Part shown: positions 1-8,466 of the stretch, one piece after another | Position numbering within the stretch: the stretch's first letter is position 1 | How the letters are laid out: every line of letters starts with the position of its first letter | Origin: Candidatus Gallacutalibacter stercoravium | GTDB lineage: Bacteria > Bacillota > Clostridia > Oscillospirales > Acutalibacteraceae | Direction of reading: 5' to 3' | NCBI GenBank assembly: GCA_018716975.1 | Contig: DVJE01000036.1 | Location: forward strand, 62,001-126,000 | DNA: 64,000 nucleotides | Notes under the pieces: generated by a model | What the model saw: only the letters and a program-made list of their open reading frames with translations | Database searches by the model: none | Told to the model about the DNA's origin: nothing | Position numbers and translations under genes: made by a program

Positions 1-372
1 CGCAACGGAGGCATGGTTTACCGTGCGGAAAGTTCGGCAAAAGAAATGAACGAAGCTTTGGATGCGGTTGTTGACGTATTGGGCGGGCAGATTCGAAAGA
101 ATAAATGTAGGCTAGAGAAGAAGCTTCGCTCAGGAGCGTTAAATGAGTTTCTGGCCGCAGACGAAGGGGCGGAGCCGGAGGAAGAAGTATATCAGGTGGT
201 GCGTACCAAGCGCTTCCCGGTAAAACCTTTGGCAGTAGAAGAAGCCATATTAGAGATGAACATGGTGGGGCATCAGTTTTATATGTTCCGCAATGTGGAT
301 ACCAATGAGATCAATGTAGTGTATGTCCGGCGGGACGGCAACTACGGCTTGTTGGAGCCGGACGCTGACTAG
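1..372 (+). CDS. hpf: Ribosome hibernation promoting factor, long form (C-terminal part)
   Basis: The reading frame is open from base 1, so the 5' end lies outside the window; 123 residues are visible. The first residues (RNGGMVYRAE, then a long helix ending KNKCRLEKKL) match the end of the N-terminal ribosome-binding domain of long-form HPF. After an acidic linker, the C-terminal dimerisation domain follows (about residues 60-118, with VVRTKRFPVKPL, AILEMNMVGHQFYMFRN and NVVYVRRDGNYGLLEP). In the family this protein binds the 30S subunit in stationary phase and pairs ribosomes into inactive 100S dimers through this tail. The internal ATG at 13 is not the real start. A strong terminator follows directly. 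Sure of the family. Confidence 0.93.
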   Translation, partial: RNGGMVYRAESSAKEMNEALDAVVDVLGGQIRKNKCRLEKKLRSGALNEFLAADEGAEPEEEVYQVVRTKRFPVKPLAVEEAILEMNMVGHQFYMFRNVDTNEINVVYVRRDGNYGLLEPDAD

Positions 373-408
373 CGGGAGTTATGGCGGCTATTCCAGCATA
401 AATCAATA

Positions 409-449
409 AAAAGGGCGGCAGCCGTACATAAGGGCTACCGCCCCTTTTT
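409..449 (+). terminator. Rho-independent terminator after hpf
   Basis: Stem GGGCGGCAGCC (413-423) pairs with GGCTACCGCCC (433-443) with one mismatch, followed by a T5 run. It ends the hpf transcript just before the ribosome site of the methyltransferase gene. Confidence 0.85.
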
Positions 450-468
450 CGGGTTAAAAGGAGCCGAT

Positions 469-1584
469 ATGCAAGCAAAATTTGTTTGCCCATGTCTATT
501 GGGCGTTGAAGGATTGGTAGCCCGCGAACTAAGAGAAATGGGAGCGGAGCAGGTAGAGGCTGTTAACGGAAGAGTGTATTTTACCGGCGGTTTGGATATG
601 CTGGCGCGCGCAAATTTGTGCTGCCGGTATGCAGAGCGGGTGCTGATACAGCTGGGGAGCTTTCCGGCACGCAGCTTTGAAGAATTGTTTGAGGGAGTGC
701 GCGCCTTACCGTGGGAAGCGTGGATTGGCAAGGCAGACGCCTTTCCAGTTAAGGGGCGCTCTATTAATTCTAAGCTGTTTAGTATCCCAGATTGTCAATC
801 CATTATCAAAAAAGCAGTGGTGGAACGTTTAAAGCAAGCCTATCGGTTGCCGTGGTTTGAAGAGACAGGCCCCGTTCATCAGATTCAGTTTTTTTTGATG
901 AAGGATAAGGCTGAACTCATGTTGGATACGTCCGGCCCGGGCCTGCATAAAAGAGGGTATCGCGCCCAAGCGTCTTTGGCGCCGATTAAAGAAACGTTGG
1001 CGGCCGTTATGGCAAATTTGGCCCGTGTTAGGGCCGATACCCAGCTGATTGATCCATGCTGCGGATCCGGTACAATTTTAATTGAAGGCGCTTTATTGGC
1101 TATGAATATAGCGCCGGGGTTAAGGCGGCGTTTCGCGGCGGAACGTTGGGCCGTTTCCCCCGCGGCGGTGTGGCGGCAGGAGCGCCAGCGGGCCCAGGAT
1201 TTGATAAATCACGACGCAGCTTTTGCTGCGCAAGGGTACGATATCGATCAAGCGGCATTGGATTTGACCATGCAAAACGCTCAAAAGGCGGGGGTGGCCT
1301 CTCGTCTTACGGTGGAAAAGCGGCCGCTTGAAAACTTTGTGCAAGAGTCCCAACGGGGAACAGTAGTATGCAACCCTCCGTACGGCGAGCGCTTGTTGGA
1401 CGTGCGGCAAGCGCAGGAGTTATATCAAACTATGGGTAAGCTGTTTACCCCGCAAAAGGGATGGAGCTATTCCATAATCAGCCCAGACGAAGAATTTGAG
1501 CAATGGTTTGGCCGGGCTGCCGATAAACGGCGAAAGCTGTATAACGGTATGATCAAATGCCAGCTGTATCAATATTTTCGCTAA
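469..1584 (+). CDS. THUMP-domain class I SAM-dependent RNA methyltransferase (RlmL/YpsC family)
   Basis: 371 residues. The N-terminal half (about 40-155) fits a ferredoxin-like plus THUMP RNA-binding module. The C-terminal half is a Rossmann methyltransferase with motif I DPCCGSG at 195-201 and the catalytic NPPYGER at 302-308, the signature of enzymes methylating an exocyclic amino group of guanine or adenine. Homologues such as Bacillus YpsC and the N-terminal part of E. coli RlmL act on 23S rRNA (m2G); the exact target here is inferred. The start is supported by AAAGGAG eight bases upstream. Length is normal for the stand-alone form. It lies alone between a terminator and the promoter of the next gene. 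Confidence 0.9.
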   Translation: MQAKFVCPCLLGVEGLVARELREMGAEQVEAVNGRVYFTGGLDMLARANLCCRYAERVLIQLGSFPARSFEELFEGVRALPWEAWIGKADAFPVKGRSINSKLFSIPDCQSIIKKAVVERLKQAYRLPWFEETGPVHQIQFFLMKDKAELMLDTSGPGLHKRGYRAQASLAPIKETLAAVMANLARVRADTQLIDPCCGSGTILIEGALLAMNIAPGLRRRFAAERWAVSPAAVWRQERQRAQDLINHDAAFAAQGYDIDQAALDLTMQNAQKAGVASRLTVEKRPLENFVQESQRGTVVCNPPYGERLLDVRQAQELYQTMGKLFTPQKGWSYSIISPDEEFEQWFGRAADKRRKLYNGMIKCQLYQYFR

Positions 1585-1631
1585 TCTTTATTTGCTGAGT
1601 GTTGGCGGTTAATAGTTAAAGCCCGTAAAAC

Positions 1632-1661
1632 TTGATCTTGTTAGGCCGAGTGTGTTATACT
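1632..1661 (+). promoter_or_regulatory. Sigma-A type promoter of the pseudokinase gene
   Basis: TTGATC at 1632-1637 and TATACT at 1656-1661 with an 18-base spacer. The expected start point near 1668 leaves room for a leader before the ATG at 1722 or 1737. Confidence 0.6.
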
Positions 1662-1736
1662 AGAGCCTGAGTTTTCCAATAAATGTTATATGTGCGCCTG
1701 TACTGGGGCGGATTTCAGGTAATGAGGGTTGAATGT

Positions 1737-3413
1737 ATGAGCGATATTGATAACTTATGCATGGGCTGCATGCAAGATAACGGCGGGCAAGCTATCTGCC
1801 CTCACTGTGGGTTTGATTCTACGCAGGCGCAGCCGCCGCTTTGCCTCCCGTTAAAAACAATTTTGCAGGGTAGGTATGTTACGGGTAGAAAGTTAGACAG
1901 CAACGGCGAGGGCATTGGCTATTTGGGGTATGACCTGATGGCAGAGGCTCCGGTCTATATCCGGGAATTCCTGCCGGATAATATGGCGGCGCGGGAGGAA
2001 CAGGGCAACCAGGTAAAAATAATCCCTGGTTGCGAAGTGGTATTCCGCGAATACAAAACCGAGTTTTTAAATTATTTCCGCTCGGTTGCAAGAATGCGTC
2101 AGCTTTCGGCCATTACTCCCATATTCGATATTTTTGAAGAGAACAACACGGCGTATACGGTATCGGATTATGCTGAAAGTATTACCCTACGGGAGTTTGT
2201 GCAGCGCAGTGGGGGAATGGTGCCGTGGAATACGGCGCGGCCCTTGTTTATGCCGGTATTGTCTAGTTTGAGCGCTTTGCATGCAGGCGGTGTGCAGCAT
2301 TTGGGCATCAGCCCAGATACGTTGGTTATTTTACGCTCCGGCCGTATGCGGCTGCAGGGGTTTTCCATCCGGCAGGTTCGTCTGGCCGACACTGATTTGA
2401 CGCCGGAGTTTTACAACGGCTGTTCGGCGTTAGAGCAATATATTATGGATTATCCCACGCAAGAGAGCACCGATGTATACGGCTTTACCGCTTCGCTGTT
2501 TTTTGCTCTAACGGGCACTTTGCCGCAAAGCGCTCTCAAGCGCCGTGTGGACGGACGGTTGATGATCCCAACCACCATCTTAAAAGAGATCCCTGCCCAT
2601 GTGGTTACGGCTTTGGCCAATGGTTTGCAGGTGTTGCCAGATAAGCGCACGCCCACTTTTGAGCGCCTACGGGAGGAATTATCGGCCGCGCCTTCGGTTA
2701 CAATGGTGCACCAAGAGGTTAATGCGCCCCCCCGCAACCCGGCAGAAGAGAAAAAGCGCGCCCAGCAGCAAAAGAAACAGGGGTTGCCGGGTTATGCATG
2801 GACGATATTGGCTTGTGTGGTTTGCTTGGTGGTGTTTACACTTATAGCCCTGCTGTGGCAGTTGAATGCAAACTCGGGGCAAAATGCCAGCGACCTGCAA
2901 GACGAGTCGTCGGTTAGCGGGCTGGTGTCTAGCGAAAGCGCCTCGACGCTTAGCGATGTAAGCAGTTTGGCGGATGATAGGATAGAAGTGCCTGATTTAA
3001 CCGATGTGAATTATGAAGAGATTGCGCAAAAAGCAGCGCAAGAGGGCAATTACGAAGTGTTGGTATCTTCGGAAGAATTTAGCGACACCATAGAAGAGGG
3101 CAATATTATTTCGCAGGTTCCGGCTTTTGGCAGCGCTCCCATTCAAAAAGGCAGCTCTATAGCCGTTGTCGTAAGCAAAGGCAGCAAGATGAGAACGTTG
3201 CCCTATGTAGATGGCCTTACCCTGGTAGCAGCGGCAGAACAGATTACCAATGCCGGGTTGGTGCCTGTGCAAGAAGAGCAATACAGCGATACCGTAGCGG
3301 CAGGCTCTGTTATTGGGTATCGGGATTATCAGTCTGGCCAAACATTAGAGGCGGGCAGCTCTGTTACTATTTTGGTCAGCCGGGGCAAGGAGCCGGGGGC
3401 CAATACCAACTAA
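1737..3413 (+). CDS. Zinc-ribbon / pseudokinase / transmembrane / PASTA protein
   Basis: 558 residues from the chosen ATG (1722 is another possible start). Order: zinc ribbon with Cys 8, 11, 21 and 24; a protein-kinase fold at about 43-315; one membrane span at about 353-375; two PASTA repeats at about 405-545. The kinase part keeps the shape of clostridial Ser/Thr kinases (YLGYDL, VYIREFLP, QHLGISPD), but the VAIK lysine is Arg 76, the HRD motif reads HLG (188-190), so the catalytic Asp is gone, and DFG reads GFS (208-210). It should therefore be a pseudokinase, perhaps a sensor that binds peptidoglycan or lipid II outside the membrane through PASTA. It is not the usual PrkC: no phosphatase gene (prpC) is adjacent. 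Confidence 0.85.
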   Translation: MSDIDNLCMGCMQDNGGQAICPHCGFDSTQAQPPLCLPLKTILQGRYVTGRKLDSNGEGIGYLGYDLMAEAPVYIREFLPDNMAAREEQGNQVKIIPGCEVVFREYKTEFLNYFRSVARMRQLSAITPIFDIFEENNTAYTVSDYAESITLREFVQRSGGMVPWNTARPLFMPVLSSLSALHAGGVQHLGISPDTLVILRSGRMRLQGFSIRQVRLADTDLTPEFYNGCSALEQYIMDYPTQESTDVYGFTASLFFALTGTLPQSALKRRVDGRLMIPTTILKEIPAHVVTALANGLQVLPDKRTPTFERLREELSAAPSVTMVHQEVNAPPRNPAEEKKRAQQQKKQGLPGYAWTILACVVCLVVFTLIALLWQLNANSGQNASDLQDESSVSGLVSSESASTLSDVSSLADDRIEVPDLTDVNYEEIAQKAAQEGNYEVLVSSEEFSDTIEEGNIISQVPAFGSAPIQKGSSIAVVVSKGSKMRTLPYVDGLTLVAAAEQITNAGLVPVQEEQYSDTVAAGSVIGYRDYQSGQTLEAGSSVTILVSRGKEPGANTN

Positions 3414-3420
3414 AACCGGT

Positions 3421-3457
3421 AAAAAAACGGAGGGAAGAAAAACTTCCCTCCGTTTTT
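3421..3457. terminator. Bidirectional terminator between convergent genes
   Basis: A 10-bp perfect stem (CGGAGGGAAG, 3428-3437, with CTTCCCTCCG, 3443-3452) is flanked by A7 and T5 runs, so it can stop transcription from the pseudokinase gene (+) and from the XRE gene (-). Confidence 0.9.
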
Positions 3458-3494
3458 AAAAATATTTAGAATATCAAGCCGCCAGATCAGGCGT

Positions 3495-4199
3495 CTATTT
3501 TGATGGATGCCGAAAGCCCATACGGTTTTCAGCATTTTGCACCAGATTGTATAAAGACGTGGCAAACAATGGATATTGCTCAGATATCAATTCCGGTGTC
3601 AAATAAGGAGCTTCCTCTGGAGAAAGGCCCTCTTGCTTTCCTAAACGGTTGCCGCTGGCTAAACAGGCCGCATTGGTTTCGGCTATTATCTGCGCCGCGC
3701 TGGAAAGACCCTGTTGGGTGGTAGTTGGAGCAGCAAACATCCCTTGTGGATTTTTGGGATTAGCAGAATAAAGGGTGCGCAACATCTTATAAACAGAAAG
3801 CATTAAATATGCCGAGACTTCAGTCGTGAGCCCTTTGTTCCCGTCTTTTTGCAAAATGTCGAACACCACATTGAGGGAGTTGGCAATCAATTTTTTGTTT
3901 AAGGTGGGCAACAAGCTACCCCGGTAAGTGTTGTCTTTACCGGCGGCATCCGGCTCCGGCAGGTCTTCCACGGTTAAGGTGGCGCCGTTGCGATCGGGCG
4001 TTCGCCCTAATAAATAATCGCAAGACACGCCGTAATAGTCGGCTACCTTTACCACAAAATCCAGGCCGCATTCGCGAATCCCCTTTTCATAGTGGGATAA
4101 AAGCGCTTGCGATATCTGTAAATCGGCCGCAACCTGTTTTTGGCTTAATCCTTTTTCTTTCCTGAGTAGTGTAATAATCCGCGGGAAATTATTATTCAT
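3495..4199 (-). CDS. XRE-family transcriptional regulator with unknown C-terminal domain
   Basis: 234 residues. An HTH_3 domain occupies about residues 5-65 (LRKEKGLSQKQVAADLQISQ is the helix-turn-helix core, then DYLLGRT). The remaining 165 residues are mostly helical and match no family I can name; they probably sense a signal or form dimers. I place the start at the ATG at 4199, with a GGGGG ribosome site nine bases upstream, rather than at an in-frame TTG three codons earlier that would overlap that site. It is transcribed away from the histidine phosphatase gene, and the intergenic space holds two copies of GTAAAGTAA that could be its operator (inference). The target genes are unknown. 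Confidence 0.85.
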   Translation of the reverse strand: MNNNFPRIITLLRKEKGLSQKQVAADLQISQALLSHYEKGIRECGLDFVVKVADYYGVSCDYLLGRTPDRNGATLTVEDLPEPDAAGKDNTYRGSLLPTLNKKLIANSLNVVFDILQKDGNKGLTTEVSAYLMLSVYKMLRTLYSANPKNPQGMFAAPTTTQQGLSSAAQIIAETNAACLASGNRLGKQEGLSPEEAPYLTPELISEQYPLFATSLYNLVQNAENRMGFRHPSK

Positions 4200-4279
4200 T
4201 CCTTGCAACCCCCGTTAGCTAATGGGAAACTGTCGATGGAAGCTATTTTATCACGAAAAAGATCGGATATCAACGATTC

Positions 4280-4316
4280 GTAAAGTAAAATTCCGCTAAA
4301 ACCCTATGTAAAGTAA
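4280..4316. repeat. Two direct repeats GTAAAGTAA in a divergent intergenic region
   Basis: GTAAAGTAA occurs at 4280-4288 and again at 4308-4316, 28 bases apart, between the XRE gene (-) and the phosphatase gene (+). The placement suits a regulator binding site, but this is inference from position and repetition alone. Confidence 0.45.
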
Positions 4317-4355
4317 GGAATACCGGCAAAACGCTGGAGAAAAGGAGTAAAATTC

Positions 4356-5075
4356 ATGAAATCTTACCAAATACATTTAATCCGACACGGTATGACTCAG
4401 GCAAACTTACAGGGCAGGTATATTGGATCCACAGATGTGCCTCTTTCACAGGAAGGAATTGAGCAATTAAAGCAGTATGATAAGCGGTATCGCTATCCGG
4501 GCGCGGCGGTTTTTTACAGCAGCCCTTTGCAACGTTGTGTGCAGACCATGAAGCTACTGTATCCGCAGGTAGAACCGCAGCTGGTACCCGGCTTGGCGGA
4601 GTGCAATTTTGGGCAGTGGGAGGGCAAAACGGCGCAGGAGCTGCAAAACGATGAGTTGTTTGCCCAGTGGCTGGAAAACGGGCAGCAAATAAGCCCCCCT
4701 GGCGGAGAGAGCGGCAAGGAATTTGCTTACCGCGTTTGCTCTGCGTTTGAAAAATTGGTAGAAGGAATGTTGCGTTCGGGCCAAACCCAGGCGGTTGTGG
4801 TAACCCATGGCGGGGTTATTATGACGCTGATGGCGGCATACGCTTTGCCCCGCGCCAGTTCCTTTGATTGGATGGTAGACAGCGCCTGCGGCTATTCTTT
4901 GCGCATTATTCCCGGACTATGGATGCGCGATATGGTGGCCGAGGCCTATGCTACTTTGCCCCAAGGTAAAAACGCAAAAGCCGCGCAACACAGCGAACCT
5001 ATTTTAAATATTGCCCGCGAGGCGGCGGAACGTGCATACCACACAGAAGAGCACAGCGAGGACTCAAACAGCTAA
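4356..5075 (+). CDS. Histidine phosphatase family protein (phosphoglycerate mutase-like)
   Basis: 239 residues. The catalytic RHG motif is at the N-terminus (LIRHGMTQANLQGRYIG), the second conserved arginine is in SSPLQRCVQTM, and the second catalytic histidine is in VVTHGG (about residues 149-154). This is the branch-2 family that includes CobC, GpmB/PhoE and broad phosphatases; the substrate cannot be told from sequence. A C-terminal tail of about 45 residues is longer than in the minimal fold and has no known motif. A good ribosome site (AAAGGAG) precedes the ATG. No cobalamin genes are near, so I do not call it CobC. Confidence 0.85.
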   Translation: MKSYQIHLIRHGMTQANLQGRYIGSTDVPLSQEGIEQLKQYDKRYRYPGAAVFYSSPLQRCVQTMKLLYPQVEPQLVPGLAECNFGQWEGKTAQELQNDELFAQWLENGQQISPPGGESGKEFAYRVCSAFEKLVEGMLRSGQTQAVVVTHGGVIMTLMAAYALPRASSFDWMVDSACGYSLRIIPGLWMRDMVAEAYATLPQGKNAKAAQHSEPILNIAREAAERAYHTEEHSEDSNS

Positions 5076-5152
5076 TTGTAAAACAATTAACATTCTTTTA
5101 TCTATCTTCTGTTGTACGCTAGTAACAACGAATGTAGAAAGGACGGTTTTCT

Positions 5153-6223
5153 ATGAAGGAATATCGTATCACTTTGCTTAAAGGCGATGGAATAGGCCCC
5201 GAAATTGTAAATGAAGCGGTCAAAGTATTAAATCGGGCGGCGCAAAAGCACCACTTTTGTGTTCGTTACGAAGAGGCGGATTTGGGCGGTATCGCCATTG
5301 ATAAAACAGGCGTGCCGCTGCCGCAGGAAACAGTAGATAAGTGTAAAAGCGCCGATGCGGTTTTGTTGGGCGCCGTTGGCGGGCCCAAGTGGGATAACCA
5401 GCCGGGTTCCAACCGGCCGGAAGCGGGGCTTCTAGGTATTCGCGGCGCGTTGGGCCTGTTTGCAAATTTGCGCCCCGCGGTTATTTTCGAGCCGCTTCGG
5501 GCTTCTTCTCCGCTAAAAGAAGAGATTATTGGGGAAGCAATGGATATTATGGTGGTGCGTGAGCTGACCGGCGGCATTTATTTTGGCGAGCGTGGCCGCT
5601 GCGAGAAAAACGGTGTGCCGGCTGCTTACGATACGGAGCTGTATACCGTGCCGGAGATCGAACGGATTGCCCGCGTTGCTTTTGAGTTGGCCATGAAGCG
5701 CAGCAAGCGCTTATGCAGCGTAGACAAGGCAAACGTTTTAGAATCCTCCCGCCTGTGGCGTGAAACAGTGGTGCGTGTTGCTAAGGAATACCCTGAAGTG
5801 GAGCTTAACCATTTATATGTAGATAACTGCGCCATGCAGTTGGTGCGCAATCCCAAACAGTTTGATGTAATAGTAACCTCTAATATGTTTGGCGACATTC
5901 TCTCGGATGAAGCCTCGATGATCAGCGGCTCCATCGGTATGCTGGCTTCTGCCAGCCTGGCAGAGGGTAAGTTCGGCTTGTATGAGCCTATTCATGGTTC
6001 GGCCCCCGATATTGCGGGCCAGGGCATAGCCAACCCCTTAGCCACTATTTTGTCGGTGGCGATGATGCTGCGTTATTCTTTCGATCAGAAAGAGGCAGCA
6101 GAGGATATTGAGCGAGCGGTTGGGGCGGTGCTGAAAGATAACCGCACGCCGGATATTTACACGCCGGGCACGAACCGTGTTACCTGTGCACAGATGGGAG
6201 ATTTGGTGTGTCAGGCGCTGTGA
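5153..6223 (+). CDS. leuB: 3-isopropylmalate dehydrogenase
   Basis: 356 residues, full length. It oxidises and decarboxylates 3-isopropylmalate with NAD+, the third step of leucine biosynthesis. Visible marks: N-terminal [12 protein letters not shown], the substrate-binding [10 protein letters not shown], the metal- and NAD-binding [14 protein letters not shown], and [18 protein letters not shown] near the end. [10 protein letters not shown] separates it from isocitrate and tartrate dehydrogenases. The ATG follows GAAAGGA. It stands alone: leuA, leuC and leuD are not in the window, unlike the usual leu operon, so they must lie elsewhere if the pathway is complete. A terminator follows. Confidence 0.95.
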   Translation: MKEYRITLLKGDGIGPEIVNEAVKVLNRAAQKHHFCVRYEEADLGGIAIDKTGVPLPQETVDKCKSADAVLLGAVGGPKWDNQPGSNRPEAGLLGIRGALGLFANLRPAVIFEPLRASSPLKEEIIGEAMDIMVVRELTGGIYFGERGRCEKNGVPAAYDTELYTVPEIERIARVAFELAMKRSKRLCSVDKANVLESSRLWRETVVRVAKEYPEVELNHLYVDNCAMQLVRNPKQFDVIVTSNMFGDILSDEASMISGSIGMLASASLAEGKFGLYEPIHGSAPDIAGQGIANPLATILSVAMMLRYSFDQKEAAEDIERAVGAVLKDNRTPDIYTPGTNRVTCAQMGDLVCQAL

Positions 6224-6265
6224 TAATGTGTTAAGCACTTGCGAAACCGCCGTTTGTAATGTTGT

Positions 6266-6308
6266 AACAGATGCCGTCTGCTGGTTGAAGGCAGGCGGCC
6301 CTGTTTTT
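6266..6308 (+). terminator. Rho-independent terminator after leuB
   Basis: AACAG..GCCGTCTGC (6266-6281) pairs with GCAGGCGGC..CTGTT (6291-6305) with one G-U pair, followed by T residues. Confidence 0.8.
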
Positions 6309-6377
6309 ATCGCATCTTCTTTTTGGGTGATATACTTTTTATGATGATGAAAAGTATGGTGAAAAGGCAGCTTTTTG

Positions 6378-6407
6378 TTGACATCGTGATCCGGCTTGCT
6401 ATATACT
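6378..6407 (+). promoter_or_regulatory. Sigma-A promoter of the GH127 gene
   Basis: Consensus TTGACA at 6378-6383 and TATACT at 6402-6407 with an 18-base spacer; the predicted start lies about 27 bases before the ATG at 6441. Confidence 0.8.
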
Positions 6408-6440
6408 GACTGCGTAAGCATTCGAGCAAGGAGGACGGCT

Positions 6441-8315
6441 ATGGAAACGGCTATGAAAAATCAATTGACCCCCTTAAAATTTAAGCCCTATACCGCAAAG
6501 GAACTAAAGCCCTCCGGTTGGCTAAAACGCCAGCTGCGCATTCAAGCGGACGGGCTTAGCGGTAATCTCGACAAAATGTGGCGCGATGTAAAAGACAGCA
6601 AGTGGATCGGCGGCGACTGTGACGGTTGGGAGCGGGTGCCCTATTGGCTGGATGGTTTTATTCCGTTGGCCTGGCTGCTGGACGACGAGGATATGAAACG
6701 CCGTGCCAAAACCTATATCGACGCCATTTTAGCCGGGCAGCAGGAGGACGGCTGGATTTGCCCCTGCGAAGAATCGGAGCGCGGCCGCTACGATATGTGG
6801 GCGTTGTTCCTTATCTGCAAGGTGCTGGTGGTTTATTATGAATGCTCTGGCGACGAAAGGATTGAGGACGCAGTATACCGCGCGCTGAAACAGCTGTGCC
6901 GTCATGTGGAAGCGCACACCCTGTTCGACTGGGCTTCCGCCCGCTGGTATGAGTGCCTCATTCCACTGTTTTGGCTTTATGAGCGCCGCCCCGAGGATTG
7001 GATGTTGTATCTGGCCGGCCAGCTGGATGCCCAGGGTTGCGATTTTGAAAAGCTATACGAACATTGGCCCTATGAAAAACCTCAGGAATTTGGCCGATGG
7101 GGCTTTTTGTCCCATGTGGTGAATACGGCGATGATGTTGAAATCCCGTGCGCTGATGACACGGATATACGGCGGCGATGCCAATGCTTTTGCAAAAAAAG
7201 CGCTGGGCATTCTGCAAAGGGATCACGGCATGGCAACCGGGCATTTTACCGGTGATGAGTGCCTTTCGGGCACAGCGCCCATCCAGGGTAGCGAGTGCTG
7301 CTCGGTGGTGGAAGCGATGTATTCCTATGAGCATTTACTTTCCATCACTGGGGATAGCTATTGGGGGGATATTTTGGAGCGCTTGGCCTTTAACGCCTTG
7401 CCCGCCACCATTAGCCCGGATATGTGGACCCATCAATACGATCAGATGACAAACCAGGTGCAGTGCTGCATCTTCCCCAAGGGTAAGCAGCCCTTCTTTA
7501 CCAATTCAGAAGAGTCCAACCTGTTTGGCTTGGAGCCGAATTTCGGCTGCTGCACGGCCAATTTCAACCAGGGCTGGCCTAAATTTGCTTTATCTACCCT
7601 GATGAAAACCGATACAGGCGTTGCGGTAACGGCTCTGGCGCCTGCGGTTGTGCACGACGAGATACAAGGCGTGCCGGTTCAGATAGAGGTAGATACGCTT
7701 TATCCCTTCCGCGATAGTTTAACCGTTCGGGTGAAAACGGAGCAGGCGGTACCTTTTACGCTGGATATTCGTATTCCTGGTTTTGCCACCAGTGCCCAGG
7801 TAAACGGTAAAGAGGCCCAGCCCGGCACGTTTTATCGCTTGGATAGCACCTGGCAAGGGGAACAAGAGGTAACGGTGCAGCTTTGCTTTGCAGAAACGCT
7901 TACCCAGCGCCCCAGTGGTATGGTGTGCGTGGATCGGGGGCCGCTGCTCTTCTCGGTGAAAGTGGAAGAAGAGTGGAAAAAGCTGGAATACACCCGCGAT
8001 GGGGTGGAGCGTAAATTCCCCTACTGCGACTACGAGATCTTCCCCAAATCTAAGTGGAACTATGCCTTTGTCAACGATAAGTTTCAGCGGCAGGAGGCGC
8101 CCGTGGGGGATTATCCTTTCTCGCCCGACGGGGCTCCCGTTAGCCTAAAGGCCACCATGGTGGAAATCCCCTGGAAGCTTATCAATGGTGTTTGTGAGGC
8201 GGTGCCCCAGGATACTACGCCCATCAGCGGGCCGGTTGAGGTTACCCTCATCCCATACGGCTGCACAAATTTGCGCCTAACAGAGGCGCCTTACTTGCCC
8301 GGCTGCGGCCGCTAA
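6441..8315 (+). CDS. Glycoside hydrolase family 127-type protein (DUF1680)
   Basis: 624 residues, no signal peptide, so a cytoplasmic enzyme acting on imported oligosaccharides. The (alpha/alpha)6-barrel part spans about 20-420 and a beta-sandwich part follows. The zinc-thiolate site of this family is visible: Glu 285 and Cys 287 in GSECCSV, and Cys 370-371 in NFGCCTAN. Family members are retaining beta-L-arabinofuranosidases (HypBA1) with a cysteine nucleophile; related clades have other specificities, so the substrate is uncertain. The start at 6441 has AAGGAGG eight bases upstream and follows the promoter; an in-frame ATG at 6396 lies inside the promoter and is rejected. It is the only carbohydrate gene in this housekeeping stretch. 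Confidence 0.87.
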   Translation: METAMKNQLTPLKFKPYTAKELKPSGWLKRQLRIQADGLSGNLDKMWRDVKDSKWIGGDCDGWERVPYWLDGFIPLAWLLDDEDMKRRAKTYIDAILAGQQEDGWICPCEESERGRYDMWALFLICKVLVVYYECSGDERIEDAVYRALKQLCRHVEAHTLFDWASARWYECLIPLFWLYERRPEDWMLYLAGQLDAQGCDFEKLYEHWPYEKPQEFGRWGFLSHVVNTAMMLKSRALMTRIYGGDANAFAKKALGILQRDHGMATGHFTGDECLSGTAPIQGSECCSVVEAMYSYEHLLSITGDSYWGDILERLAFNALPATISPDMWTHQYDQMTNQVQCCIFPKGKQPFFTNSEESNLFGLEPNFGCCTANFNQGWPKFALSTLMKTDTGVAVTALAPAVVHDEIQGVPVQIEVDTLYPFRDSLTVRVKTEQAVPFTLDIRIPGFATSAQVNGKEAQPGTFYRLDSTWQGEQEVTVQLCFAETLTQRPSGMVCVDRGPLLFSVKVEEEWKKLEYTRDGVERKFPYCDYEIFPKSKWNYAFVNDKFQRQEAPVGDYPFSPDGAPVSLKATMVEIPWKLINGVCEAVPQDTTPISGPVEVTLIPYGCTNLRLTEAPYLPGCGR

Positions 8316-8330
8316 AAAGATTGATGAAAA

Positions 8331-8374
8331 GGAACGCTGTTTTGGCGCAGGCTGGAACGGCGTTTCTTTCTTTT
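8331..8374 (+). terminator. Rho-independent terminator after the GH127 gene
   Basis: An 11-bp stem (GGAACGCTGTT, 8331-8341, with AACGGCGTTTC, 8356-8366, two wobble pairs) is followed by a T-rich run. Confidence 0.75.
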
Positions 8375-8396
8375 CATAATTCATGCATTGCTTTGC

Positions 8397-8424
8397 TTGA
8401 CAAGACGGTAGAAGCTGATAAAAT
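8397..8424 (+). promoter_or_regulatory. Sigma-A promoter of the TrmH-type methyltransferase gene
   Basis: TTGACA at 8397-8402, a 16-base spacer and TAAAAT at 8419-8424, about 40 bases ahead of the TTG start. Confidence 0.65.
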
Positions 8425-8466
8425 CATTGGATATATGATGCCCGGTTTTAAAGGAAGGATGAGAGA

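Noticed and set aside
1683..1736. Upstream ATG for the pseudokinase protein
   Set aside because: The extra residues are unrelated to the zinc-ribbon start and the codon lies within about 15 bases of the predicted transcription start.
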